From Desulfobacterales bacterium (GTDB lineage Bacteria > Desulfobacterota > Desulfobacteria > Desulfobacterales > Desulfobacteraceae), in the NCBI GenBank assembly GCA_022361135.1, contig JAKSBM010000889.1, forward strand, positions 1 to 13,199: DNA of 13,199 nt, given 5' to 3'. Below the pieces are notes generated by a model, which worked only from the letters and a program-made list of their open reading frames with translations, was not told the origin of the DNA and ran no database searches. A program made the position numbers and the translations under genes. Each line of letters starts with the position of its first letter. Within the stretch, counting starts at the first letter, position 1. Shown here in pieces: positions 6,570 through 13,199 of this stretch.

Positions 6570-7514
6570 CTTTATTCCAACCCGGCAAACAGCAAGGGGT
6601 CTGCCCGGTTGATTGAAACATTCTTCCACCATCTTACCCGAAAAAAGCCCAAGTTGAAGCCGTCCCATGATTCGGCATCCATCTTGAGCTTCCGGCAATG
6701 GTAATTCCATGGACCCTGTTTCAATATGGTTCTGCAACATTTCCACAAACTGCCCTTGCCAGTCTTGCGTTTCGTCACAACCATTTTCATGCACTTTTAT
6801 GGAATCAATGTCAAGGGTATTTATGACCTGATCCGCACGGGTTTCCAATTCCTGAAAAACCGCACGGCTGGTGGTTACCAATAGGGTTTTTCCCCCTAAA
6901 ATTTCACATTTGCGGGCCCAGGCGGCCCAGGTTTGAATCCGCTCCCAGGTCATGACCCGGCCTGGATCCAAATCACGGCTCTGGCCCCCGTTTTCCCCGG
7001 GAAGATCCAGCTCCCCTTTTAATTCGGAAAACAATGCCATGCGGTTCCGATCCAGGGCATCCAATTCACCATCAATGTCTTCCCCCTGGGCATCCAGGAG
7101 TTGGGCCAGTTTCAGGAAGAGGAGCAACCCCACGCCGTCATCCAGTTCCTTGATGTCTTCCCTTTCTCCGTGGCCAAGTCCCTGGCGAATCTGGGATTGA
7201 ATCTGGGCCAGCTGGGTATCGTCACAAAAATAGGGATTATCCTTGAGCAGGGCCTTTAAATTCTTTTCATTGCCCCGGTTTAATCCGGCCCAATCCCGAA
7301 AGGATGCCGCACGCCGATCCACCTCGGCCACCTGCTCGGCACTGGGAAATGTGGGGCGAAGGAACCCGCTTTCCACCAGGGCATTCAATTGAGGATGGCG
7401 GCTGAAATCCGCCTCCAGGGGCAAACAGGCCATGGAAGGGAAAAATGTCCCCACCGAATCCAACTCCGTTTTTCCCAGATGGGAAAAGGGAAAATACACT
7501 ATATTTAGCTTCAT
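6567..7514 (-). CDS. Hypothetical protein, translationally coupled to the CysK-CysRS fusion
   Basis: A 315-residue protein that I do not recognise. It starts MKLNIVYFPFSHLG, has no signal peptide or membrane helix, and appears soluble and mainly helical (for example about residues 100-170, rich in Leu, Asp, Glu and Gln). No nucleotide-binding, metal-binding or catalytic motif is evident; the few cysteines are scattered. The start codon at 7514 overlaps the stop of the fusion gene as ATGA and has its own AAGG ribosome site about 8 bases upstream inside that gene, so the two are translated from one message in close ratio. Coupling suggests a role linked to the fusion protein, perhaps as subunit or regulator, but this is inference only. 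Codon use and base composition match the neighbours, so it does not look newly acquired or spurious. Confidence 0.75.
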   Translation of the reverse strand: MKLNIVYFPFSHLGKTELDSVGTFFPSMACLPLEADFSRHPQLNALVESGFLRPTFPSAEQVAEVDRRAASFRDWAGLNRGNEKNLKALLKDNPYFCDDTQLAQIQSQIRQGLGHGEREDIKELDDGVGLLLFLKLAQLLDAQGEDIDGELDALDRNRMALFSELKGELDLPGENGGQSRDLDPGRVMTWERIQTWAAWARKCEILGGKTLLVTTSRAVFQELETRADQVINTLDIDSIKVHENGCDETQDWQGQFVEMLQNHIETGSMELPLPEAQDGCRIMGRLQLGLFSGKMVEECFNQPGRPLAVCRVGIK

Positions 7515-9799
7515 ATCTCTACCTTTTTGTCATGGAGAACAACGCCCAATGCCTGTATTTCATCCCGAAGCCGGTCGGCCCGGTCCCAGTCCTTGGCGTT
7601 CCGGGCGGCGTCCCGCTCCTCCATCAAAGCGGTTACCTTCCGGGAATATTCCTGTTTCCGGTCAAATTCAAAAACCTGTAAAATTTCATTAATCTCCCTG
7701 AAGGTGGCCAGCAAACGCTGGGCATCGGCCGTGGCAATGCAATGCCGACTTATCATGGCATTGATCTTTTTCACGTTGGAAACCAGGGAAGAAATCACAG
7801 GTGCGGTCTTTAAATCATCCCCCAGGGGGGCCAGCACGCCCTGTCGGATATCATAGATCATCTGGTCAATGTCCCCCCGGGAATTCCCATTGGTGATGCT
7901 TCCCAGGGTTTCAATGCAACGATTGATGCGCTCCAGGGTAAACCGGGCGTTTTCCAATGTCTGCCTGGAAAGGATCAATTGTTTGCGGTAATGGCCCGCC
8001 AGCAGCCAGAATCGAAGGGTTTTCATATCCCAGCCCTTTTCCTCCAGCAAATCCAGGGTCAACTCTTCCATGGAAGAGACATCCAATGAGTCATCCTCGT
8101 ACCGGATTCGTTCGCAATGGAGCCAGACATTGGCCAGTGAACTGCCCTCGGCGGCCTGGGCAATGGCCAATTCGTTTTCATGGTGGGGAAATATCAATTC
8201 CCGGTCCCCGGTGTGGATATCAAATTCGCTGCCCAGGTATTTCATGGCAATGGCGGCACATTGCAAATGCAGGGAGGGCCGTACGTTGCCCCATTGGGTT
8301 TTCAAACCGATCCCCCGCTTCAACTCCGACAATTTCACCCGTTTGAGCAGGGTGAAATCCCGGGGATTCTGCTTTTCATATTCATCCAGATCCACGGTGG
8401 CGCCCAGGCGGATTTTATCCAGATCCACCCGGGAAAGGGAGCCGTACCCCGGCACCTTGCCGATGTCCATGTAAACCGAATGGAGCTTTTCATAGGCGCT
8501 GCCGTTATCCACCAGTTTCCGGGTCAAATCCGTCATTTCCGTGAAATGATCCGACACCAGGGAATAGACCTGGGCCGGCCTCACCCCAAGCCGTGCCAGG
8601 TCGGACTTAAAGGCCTCCAAATGGGGAGCGGTAAATGCATCCAGCCCCACACCTTCTTGTTCCGAACCCTGGATGGTTTTGTCGTCGTAATCGGTGATAT
8701 TCACCACATGTTTCACCCCCATCTGGTGGAATTCCAGGTACCGAACCAACAAGTCCGTGAACAGATACCTGCGAAACTCCCCCAGATGAAGCCTGCGATG
8801 GATGGTGGGACCGCAGGTATAAACCGACACCTTATCCCGGTCCAATGGCGTAAAGGGGGCCTTTTCCATGGATCGGGTATTGTAAAGGCTCAAGTCCATG
8901 GCCGTGTTCACCGTGAACAAAGAAGTGGAAAGATACCGTTCCCCGGAATCGGGAAAAATCACCACCACCACCCCGTTTTCAATGCGCCGGGCCTCGTCGA
9001 TGGCCGCGGACATGGCCGCCCCGGAACTCATGCCGACAAAAAGCCCTTCATCACGGGCCAGGCGCCGGGCCATGTCAAATGCAGCATCGTCATCCACACG
9101 GACATTCTGCCCCAGAATGCCCTTGTCAAAGATCCCGGGGGTATAGGATTCCTTCATGTTTTTCAACCCCTGGATCCGATGGCCCAGGTAGGGTTCGGCA
9201 CAGACCACATTCACATGGGGGGCATGGTCGTTGAAATAGCGGGCCAGCCCCATGAGGGTGCCCGAGGTGCCCACCGTGGCCACCACCGAGGTTAAGTCTC
9301 CGCCGACCTGGTCAAAGATCTCCGGCCCCGTGGTCTGGTAATGGGCCTTCCAATTGGCCTCATTATTATATTGATCCGTAATAAAATATTGGTCGGGATT
9401 TTCACGGGCCAATCGATAGGCTTCTTCAATGGCGCCGTCCGACCCCAGATGCTGGGGCGTCAATATGATTTTGGCCCCCCGGGCCCTGAGGATACTCTTG
9501 CGTTCCTCACTGGCATTTTCCGCCATGGCCAGGGCAAGGGAATAGCCCTTGACGGCGCAGATCATGGCCAGGCCAATGCCGGTGTTGCCGCTGGTGGCCT
9601 CGATAACGGTTTTGTCCGGTGTCAGCTCTCCGGAAGCCTCGGCCTGGTTGATCATATGAAGGGCGGCACGGTCCTTGATGGACCCACCCGGATTCATATA
9701 TTCAAGTTTTGCTAGAATTTTAACACCAGGGACCGGATTGATCCGCTGTATTTCCACCAGGGGAGTATTTCCGATGGCGTCGATGATGGAGGGGGCCAT
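7511..9799 (-). CDS. Cysteine synthase / cysteinyl-tRNA synthetase-like fusion protein
   Basis: A 762-residue, two-part cytoplasmic protein. Residues 1-300 are a PLP-dependent cysteine synthase (CysK/CysM family, O-acetylserine or similar plus sulfide to cysteine): IGNTPLV (9-15), NPGGSIKDR with PLP lysine Lys42, TSGNTGIG (69-76), GTSGTLMG (177-184), GMSSGAA (256-262), PDSGERYLST (283-292). Residues 302-762 align end to end with CysRS. Zinc ligands are kept (Cys329, Cys514, His539, Glu543), as are NITDYDD, DIH and the helical tRNA-binding C-terminus (AKDWDRADRLRDEI). HIGH reads HLGE (338-341), GGGSDL reads TGDREL (530-535), KIIK reads KTIQ (374-377) and KMSKS reads SLDVS (571-575), so ordinary aminoacylation is doubtful. 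The start at 9799 follows an AAAGGA site 6 bases upstream; ATG 9805 and TTG 9814 lack proper spacing. It is the first gene of a two-gene unit, coupled by ATGA to the next. Confidence 0.9.
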   Translation of the reverse strand: MAPSIIDAIGNTPLVEIQRINPVPGVKILAKLEYMNPGGSIKDRAALHMINQAEASGELTPDKTVIEATSGNTGIGLAMICAVKGYSLALAMAENASEERKSILRARGAKIILTPQHLGSDGAIEEAYRLARENPDQYFITDQYNNEANWKAHYQTTGPEIFDQVGGDLTSVVATVGTSGTLMGLARYFNDHAPHVNVVCAEPYLGHRIQGLKNMKESYTPGIFDKGILGQNVRVDDDAAFDMARRLARDEGLFVGMSSGAAMSAAIDEARRIENGVVVVIFPDSGERYLSTSLFTVNTAMDLSLYNTRSMEKAPFTPLDRDKVSVYTCGPTIHRRLHLGEFRRYLFTDLLVRYLEFHQMGVKHVVNITDYDDKTIQGSEQEGVGLDAFTAPHLEAFKSDLARLGVRPAQVYSLVSDHFTEMTDLTRKLVDNGSAYEKLHSVYMDIGKVPGYGSLSRVDLDKIRLGATVDLDEYEKQNPRDFTLLKRVKLSELKRGIGLKTQWGNVRPSLHLQCAAIAMKYLGSEFDIHTGDRELIFPHHENELAIAQAAEGSSLANVWLHCERIRYEDDSLDVSSMEELTLDLLEEKGWDMKTLRFWLLAGHYRKQLILSRQTLENARFTLERINRCIETLGSITNGNSRGDIDQMIYDIRQGVLAPLGDDLKTAPVISSLVSNVKKINAMISRHCIATADAQRLLATFREINEILQVFEFDRKQEYSRKVTALMEERDAARNAKDWDRADRLRDEIQALGVVLHDKKVEI

Positions 9800-9867
9800 G
9801 CACATTCCTTTCAACTTTCCAGATTCCCCGTAAATCCCCGAAATATGGGCATTTGCCTGATTCTACC

Positions 9868-9899
9868 TTGACTTTTATTTTATAAAATGGCTTTATACA
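9868..9899 (+). promoter_or_regulatory. Possible promoter of lptD
   Basis: TTGACT (9868-9873) matches the -35 box at 5 of 6 positions. The -10 candidates are TTTATA at 9892-9897 (spacer 18, 3 of 6) and TATACA at 9894-9899 (spacer 20, 4 of 6). Neither is ideal. The site overlaps the -10 box of the oppositely directed cysteine-gene promoter. Confidence 0.28.
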
Positions 9900-9920
9900 G
9901 TAATTTTATCTGATTCGCAA
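9892..9920 (-). promoter_or_regulatory. Predicted promoter of the CysK-CysRS fusion unit
   Basis: On the minus strand TTGCGA (9920-9915) is followed after exactly 17 bases by TATAAA (9897-9892); matches are 4 of 6 and 5 of 6. Transcription would start near 9885, giving a leader of about 85 bases before the start codon at 9799. I see no convincing T-box or riboswitch fold in that leader. Confidence 0.4.
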
Positions 9921-9936
9921 TTTTTTAACTGGAAAG

Positions 9937-12186
9937 ATGATGAAGAGCCTGAATCGTACTATGTATACCCGTTTCTCTGCGGCCTGTTTAATCTTGCTTT
10001 GCCTTATTTTTTCCAGCAAAGCCATCCATGCCGCCCCACTGGAAGATCCCAAAAAAATTCCTTGGAAAATCACTGCCCTGTCCGTTTCCTTTGACCAGAA
10101 ACGCAGCCTTTACATTGCCAAGGATGAAGTCATCATCACCGGTGGGGAAACCCGGCTTGAGGCCGATTATGTGGAGTTCTCCAACGAGACCAAGGACGCC
10201 CATGCCAAGGGCAATGTTTTATTGGTGGCCGGAGAAGATTCCATCACCTGCAAGGCCATCCGTTTCAACCTGGCCACGGAAATCGGTACCATTGAGCAAG
10301 GCAATGTCTTTATTCAGAAAAATAATTTCTACATCAAAGGGGATACCATCCAGAAAACCGGTAAGGATACCTACCGGGTTGAGAATGGATCCCTGACCGC
10401 ATGCGACGGCGACGTTCCAGACTGGAAAATCACGGGCAAGGACATCGAGGTCACCGTGGAAGGCTATGGATTTGCCAAGCACACGGTGCTCTGGGCCAAA
10501 AAGCTGCCCACCCTTTACAGTCCATTCCTGGCCTTTCCCGTCAAAACCAAGCGACAGACCGGCCTTCTGGCCCCCCGGTTCGGCACCTCGGACCGCCTGG
10601 GATTTGAATACGACCAACCCCTATTCCTGGCCCTGTCCCGGGATACCGACGCCACCCTATCCGTGGACTACATGTCCGATCGCGGGGTCAAACTGGGAAC
10701 CCAATACCGTTACGTGCTTACCCCAAAGTCCAAGGGCACCGTTTATTGGGACTTCCTGGACGACAGCAAAATCGGAGACAGTACCAAATACGGGTATTCA
10801 ACCACCCCGAACCGCACCAACACCGACCGGTATTGGTTCCGCATGAAGGCCGACCAGGAACTTCCTTCGGGTTTCACGGCCAAACTGGACATTGACTATG
10901 TCAGTGATCCCGATTACCTGCTTGAGTTCAAGGACGGGGTCACCGGTTTCAATGCAACGGATGAAGAGTTTGAAAAAGCATTTGGTCGCAGCCTGGATTC
11001 CTACGATGATACCACCCGAAAGAACAGCATCACCCTGAATAAAAGCTGGGCCAACTACAGCTTTGGCGTCCAGGCCATCTGGTATGACAATGTCATTGCC
11101 CGCAGGGACGACACGCCGGATACCACCCTCCAAACCCTGCCGGAAATCAGCTTTGATTCAACCCGCCAGCAATTGGGAAAAACCGGATTCTACTATACCC
11201 TGGAATCCGATGTCACCGCCTTTTATCGCCAGGACACCCAGGACGAGGACAACACCGACCCCGCCCTTGAAACCCTGGTCAACGGCCAGCGCCTGGACAT
11301 TTACCCCAAACTCTACCGGCCCACCACCTTTGCCAAAAGTTTCCATTTCACCCCTTACATCGGCACCCGCTCCACCTTCTGGAACACCGATGATTTCACC
11401 GATGCACACGGAGACGACGACAACCTCAGAAGCCGGTTTCTCATTGATACGGGGGCGGATTTATACGCAAAGCTGAATCGGGTCTTTTCCCCGGGTTTCT
11501 CCTTTGCCGAAAAAGTCCAGCACTCCCTGATCCCCAAACTGACCTATCGTTATATCCCCGAGGTGGATCAAACGGATCTGCCCCAGTTTACGGACATTGA
11601 CTCCATTGAACAGGAGAACAAATTCACCTGGACCCTGACCAACACCTTCACCGGTAAAACCACGGAAGAAGGAGCGGACAACAGCCGGTTGGCCAAATAC
11701 AAGGAACTGCTCTGGTTTGAGCTGGCACAGGATTACAATCTTCTGGACGAAGACGATCTGGACAGCCAGGAGCTCAACCGCTGGTCCGACATCCGATTTA
11801 AATTGGAAGCCTACCCCTTCACCTATCTTTCCCTGGATTCGGAAATCCATTGGAACCCCTACAATACCCATTTTACCAAAACCGATGTGGGGGCCACACT
11901 CAAGGACAACCGGGGGGACAGCATCCAGACCACCCTGAAATACACCAAGGGAGTTTCCCAAACCTGGAAAACCCGGCTGAATATCCAATACGACGACGAG
12001 TTGGGGTTTTATTGCTCCCTGGAAGAAGACCTCCAGGCGGATCGCACAGTGGAAACCATTGCCGGCTTCCTATATAAGCAGGACTGCTGGAGCCTGGCCA
12101 TGGAAATCAAGGAAGACTCCTCAAGCAACCAGAGCATTGCCTTCATGATCATCCTCAAGGGCATCGGAGGGTTCGGCAACATATGA
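9937..12186 (+). CDS. lptD: LPS-assembly outer-membrane protein LptD
   Basis: A 749-residue outer-membrane protein that inserts lipopolysaccharide into the outer leaflet, normally with the lipoprotein LptE. A signal peptide covers about residues 1-32 (hydrophobic AACLILLCLIF, cleavage near IHA-APLE). Residues 45-185 form an LptA/OstA-like beta-jellyroll that receives LPS from the periplasmic bridge. The family signature at 190-218 is clear (LPTLYSPFLAFP, then GLLAPRFGTS). The rest is a beta-barrel with alternating aromatic strands. Full-length cysteines are Cys105, Cys156, Cys693 and Cys717; the adjacent C-terminal CC pair of E. coli LptD is absent, so disulfide pairing must differ. The start is uncertain: ATG 9937 abuts GGAAAG, while ATG 9940 has slightly better spacing. 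Its stop overlaps the start of the NusG-like gene, so the two form an operon. It implies an LPS-bearing diderm host. Confidence 0.9.
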   Translation: MMKSLNRTMYTRFSAACLILLCLIFSSKAIHAAPLEDPKKIPWKITALSVSFDQKRSLYIAKDEVIITGGETRLEADYVEFSNETKDAHAKGNVLLVAGEDSITCKAIRFNLATEIGTIEQGNVFIQKNNFYIKGDTIQKTGKDTYRVENGSLTACDGDVPDWKITGKDIEVTVEGYGFAKHTVLWAKKLPTLYSPFLAFPVKTKRQTGLLAPRFGTSDRLGFEYDQPLFLALSRDTDATLSVDYMSDRGVKLGTQYRYVLTPKSKGTVYWDFLDDSKIGDSTKYGYSTTPNRTNTDRYWFRMKADQELPSGFTAKLDIDYVSDPDYLLEFKDGVTGFNATDEEFEKAFGRSLDSYDDTTRKNSITLNKSWANYSFGVQAIWYDNVIARRDDTPDTTLQTLPEISFDSTRQQLGKTGFYYTLESDVTAFYRQDTQDEDNTDPALETLVNGQRLDIYPKLYRPTTFAKSFHFTPYIGTRSTFWNTDDFTDAHGDDDNLRSRFLIDTGADLYAKLNRVFSPGFSFAEKVQHSLIPKLTYRYIPEVDQTDLPQFTDIDSIEQENKFTWTLTNTFTGKTTEEGADNSRLAKYKELLWFELAQDYNLLDEDDLDSQELNRWSDIRFKLEAYPFTYLSLDSEIHWNPYNTHFTKTDVGATLKDNRGDSIQTTLKYTKGVSQTWKTRLNIQYDDELGFYCSLEEDLQADRTVETIAGFLYKQDCWSLAMEIKEDSSSNQSIAFMIILKGIGGFGNI

Positions 12187-12710
12187 ATGAAAACGACGCC
12201 CACTGGTTTGCCCTGCTGACCCGCAGCAATTTCGAAAATACGGTATATAAGCAGATCTCCCAGAAAAAGATCGACACCTTTCTGCCCAAAATCCGGAAAC
12301 CCAGCCGGCGCAAGGATAGAAAGCTGATGATCGAAATCCCCTTGTTCCCGGGCTATATTTTTGTTAAATCAAGTTTCGATCCGGCACACCAATTGGCCAT
12401 TTTAAAGACCATGGGTGCAGTCCGGCTGCTTGGGAATACCCGCAAACCCATCCCCATCCCAGAGTCCCAGATCCAATCCCTGAAATTGATGACCTCGGTT
12501 CAGACCGACCTGGTGACCGGAAGCAGCATCACCTTGAAACCCGGTGATCCGGTTATGGTGCTTGAAGGCCCGTTTGCAGGCCTTAAGGGCGAGTTCCACC
12601 AGCACAAGGGTCAAGGACGAGTGATTGTCAAAATTGATTTGCTCGGCCAATATGCCGGCGTTGAAATCCATGGGGACAATGTGGAAAAATTACCAGACCT
12701 CCCTGCATAA
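12183..12710 (+). CDS. NusG-paralogue transcription antiterminator, RfaH/UpxY type
   Basis: A 175-residue protein with an N-terminal NGN domain (about 6-105: HWFALLTRSNFENTVYKQI, IDTFLPKIR, IPLFPGYIFV) and a C-terminal KOW domain (about 117-170: LKPGDPVMVLEGPFAGLKGE, then LLGQYAGVEI). NGN binds the RNA polymerase clamp and reduces pausing; KOW recruits other factors. The sequence FLPKIRK with PLFPGYIFV resembles specialised NusG paralogues (RfaH, UpxY, LoaP) that help transcription of long polysaccharide or secondary-metabolite operons, rather than housekeeping NusG, which normally sits beside secE and ribosomal genes. The start overlaps the lptD stop as ATGA, with GGAGG 12 bases upstream, so it is translationally coupled to lptD. 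That pairing suggests control of LPS or capsule synthesis genes. I saw no ops/JUMPstart element in this window. The role is inference; family membership is firm. Confidence 0.85.
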   Translation: MNENDAHWFALLTRSNFENTVYKQISQKKIDTFLPKIRKPSRRKDRKLMIEIPLFPGYIFVKSSFDPAHQLAILKTMGAVRLLGNTRKPIPIPESQIQSLKLMTSVQTDLVTGSSITLKPGDPVMVLEGPFAGLKGEFHQHKGQGRVIVKIDLLGQYAGVEIHGDNVEKLPDLPA

Positions 12711-12714
12711 CATC

Positions 12715-12743
12715 TTGACTTTTTATGAATATTTAATTAAAAA
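12715..12743 (+). promoter_or_regulatory. Predicted promoter of the HU-family gene
   Basis: TTGACT (12715-12720) is 5 of 6 to the -35 box and is followed after 17 bases by TAAAAA (12738-12743), 4 of 6 to the -10 box. The site begins 5 bases after the upstream stop codon. It gives a leader of about 38 bases, so the HU gene can be expressed independently of lptD. Confidence 0.42.
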
Positions 12744-12787
12744 GCAGAACGATTTTACTGAACCTTATATTTACGAATAGAGGATTT

Positions 12788-13063
12788 ATGAACAAGCTTG
12801 AACTGATTTCCACCCTTAAAGACCGGGCAGACCTGACCAAATCCGAGGCTGCCGAAGTGATCAAAATCTTTTTCGACTCCCTTTCCGATGCATTTGTTGA
12901 CGGTGAACGTGTTGAGATTAGAGGATTTTGCAGCTTCCACATCAAAGAGTACAAAAGCTACGTCGGACGCAACCCCAAAACCGGTCAAAAGGTTCAAATT
13001 CCCCCCAAACGCCTCCCCTTCTTTAAATGTGGTAAGGAACTCAAGGAGCGGGTGGATTACTAA
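12788..13063 (+). CDS. HU/IHF-family nucleoid DNA-binding protein
   Basis: A 91-residue small basic DNA-bending protein, the usual length of the family. Residues 1-45 form the helical dimerisation part (MNKLELISTLKDRADLTKSEAAEVIKIFFD). Residues 46-80 hold the beta-arm with the diagnostic VEIRGFCSFHIKEYKSYVGRNPKTGQ and IPPKRLPFFK; the RNP tip (61-63) contains the proline that intercalates into DNA. The C-terminus GKELKERV is typical. HU and IHF compact the chromosome and shape DNA for replication, recombination and transcription. Assignment between HU and an IHF subunit is not possible from this alone, although the PPKRLPFFK form resembles IHF-like deltaproteobacterial members. A GAGG ribosome site lies 4 bases before ATG. 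It is followed closely by the delta-prime gene, so they may share a transcript. Confidence 0.93.
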   Translation: MNKLELISTLKDRADLTKSEAAEVIKIFFDSLSDAFVDGERVEIRGFCSFHIKEYKSYVGRNPKTGQKVQIPPKRLPFFKCGKELKERVDY

Positions 13064-13080
13064 CACCCCTTCATCAATGC

Positions 13081-13199
13081 ATGCCGAATTTTGATCAAAA
13101 AGGCAGCGTACCTGCGGTTAATCCGGAATTAAACCAGATTATAAAAACCCGTAAAATTCCCAATGCCATTCTGTTTACCGGTCCCTCGGGCACCGGTAA
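13081..13199 (+). CDS. holB: DNA polymerase III delta-prime subunit, N-terminus only
   Basis: The frame starts at 13081 and is open to the window edge, giving 39 residues from MPNFDQKGSV. The stretch KIPNAILFTGPSGTG, continuing into the next codon AA-, fits the opening of clamp-loader AAA+ ATPases: a basic patch, the RIPHAYLF-like strand, then the Walker A loop. A Walker motif within the first 40 residues and no zinc cysteines yet points to delta-prime (HolB), although the start of a gamma/tau (DnaX) gene is also possible. In the clamp loader the subunit helps place the beta sliding clamp on DNA. No good ribosome site precedes ATG (CCCCTTCATCAATGC), and the gene starts 17 bases after the HU stop, so translation may depend on coupling to HU. 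No in-frame ATG, GTG or TTG is evident just upstream. Confidence 0.65.
   Translation, partial: MPNFDQKGSVPAVNPELNQIIKTRKIPNAILFTGPSGTG

Noticed and set aside
8180..9295. A 371-codon open frame on the plus strand opposite the cysteine fusion gene
   Set aside because: Its translation is rich in His, Gly, Pro and Gln with no family resemblance, typical of the reverse complement of a GC-rich gene, and it has no ribosome site. The minus-strand gene has unmistakable motifs throughout.
9800..9885. Leader of the cysteine unit, considered as a T-box or riboswitch
   Set aside because: It is only about 85 bases and I could find no T-box sequence, specifier stem-loop or terminator/antiterminator pair.

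Overview
The window looks like chromosomal DNA of a motile, diderm, anaerobic bacterium, most likely a sulfate-reducing Desulfobacterota of the Desulfobacteraceae/Desulfosarcina type. The lineage call is an inference. It rests on a flagellar stator gene, an LPS-export outer-membrane protein (LptD), an acidic clostridial-type 2[4Fe-4S] ferredoxin, a GspE/PilB ATPase and a cysteine synthase/cysteinyl-tRNA synthetase fusion. There is no sign of phage, insertion sequence, CRISPR array, rRNA or tRNA. Coding density is high and no gene-free stretch exceeds about 200 bases.

Layout. Positions 1-2083 (minus strand) hold a tight run: an HD-domain phosphohydrolase of YfbR/HDDC2 type, a degenerate HD-GYP-like protein, then the N-terminus of MotA, with gaps of only 3-4 bases. 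A divergent LysM-domain exported protein follows (2196-3173, plus). It converges on a GspE/PilB-type ATPase (3209-5032, minus) across a perfect hairpin. A DMT/EamA transporter (5196-6065, plus) converges on a 2[4Fe-4S] ferredoxin (6263-6451, minus), and a strong intrinsic terminator separates the two. Next on the minus strand is a two-gene unit at 6567-9799: a CysK-CysRS fusion followed, with a 4-base ATGA overlap, by an unrecognised 315-residue protein. On the plus strand, lptD (9937-12186) overlaps by 4 bases a NusG-paralogue antiterminator (12183-12710). Then come an HU/IHF-family protein (12788-13063) and the first 39 codons of a probable DNA polymerase III delta-prime gene (13081 to the edge).

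The most interesting item is the cysK-cysS fusion. Its cysteine synthase half carries a complete set of PLP-enzyme motifs. In its CysRS half all four zinc/cysteine-binding ligands and the tRNA-binding C-terminal region are kept. The ATP-handling signatures are altered: HIGH reads HLGE, the GGGSDL loop reads TGDREL, and KMSKS reads SLDVS with no lysine. The KIIK motif reads KTIQ. The half is therefore probably not an ordinary cysteinyl-tRNA synthetase. The coupled unknown gene may be its functional partner. Secondary points of interest are a pair of overlapping face-to-face promoters between the HD and LysM genes, an HD-GYP domain with lost metal ligands beside motA, and an RfaH/UpxY-like regulator translationally coupled to lptD.
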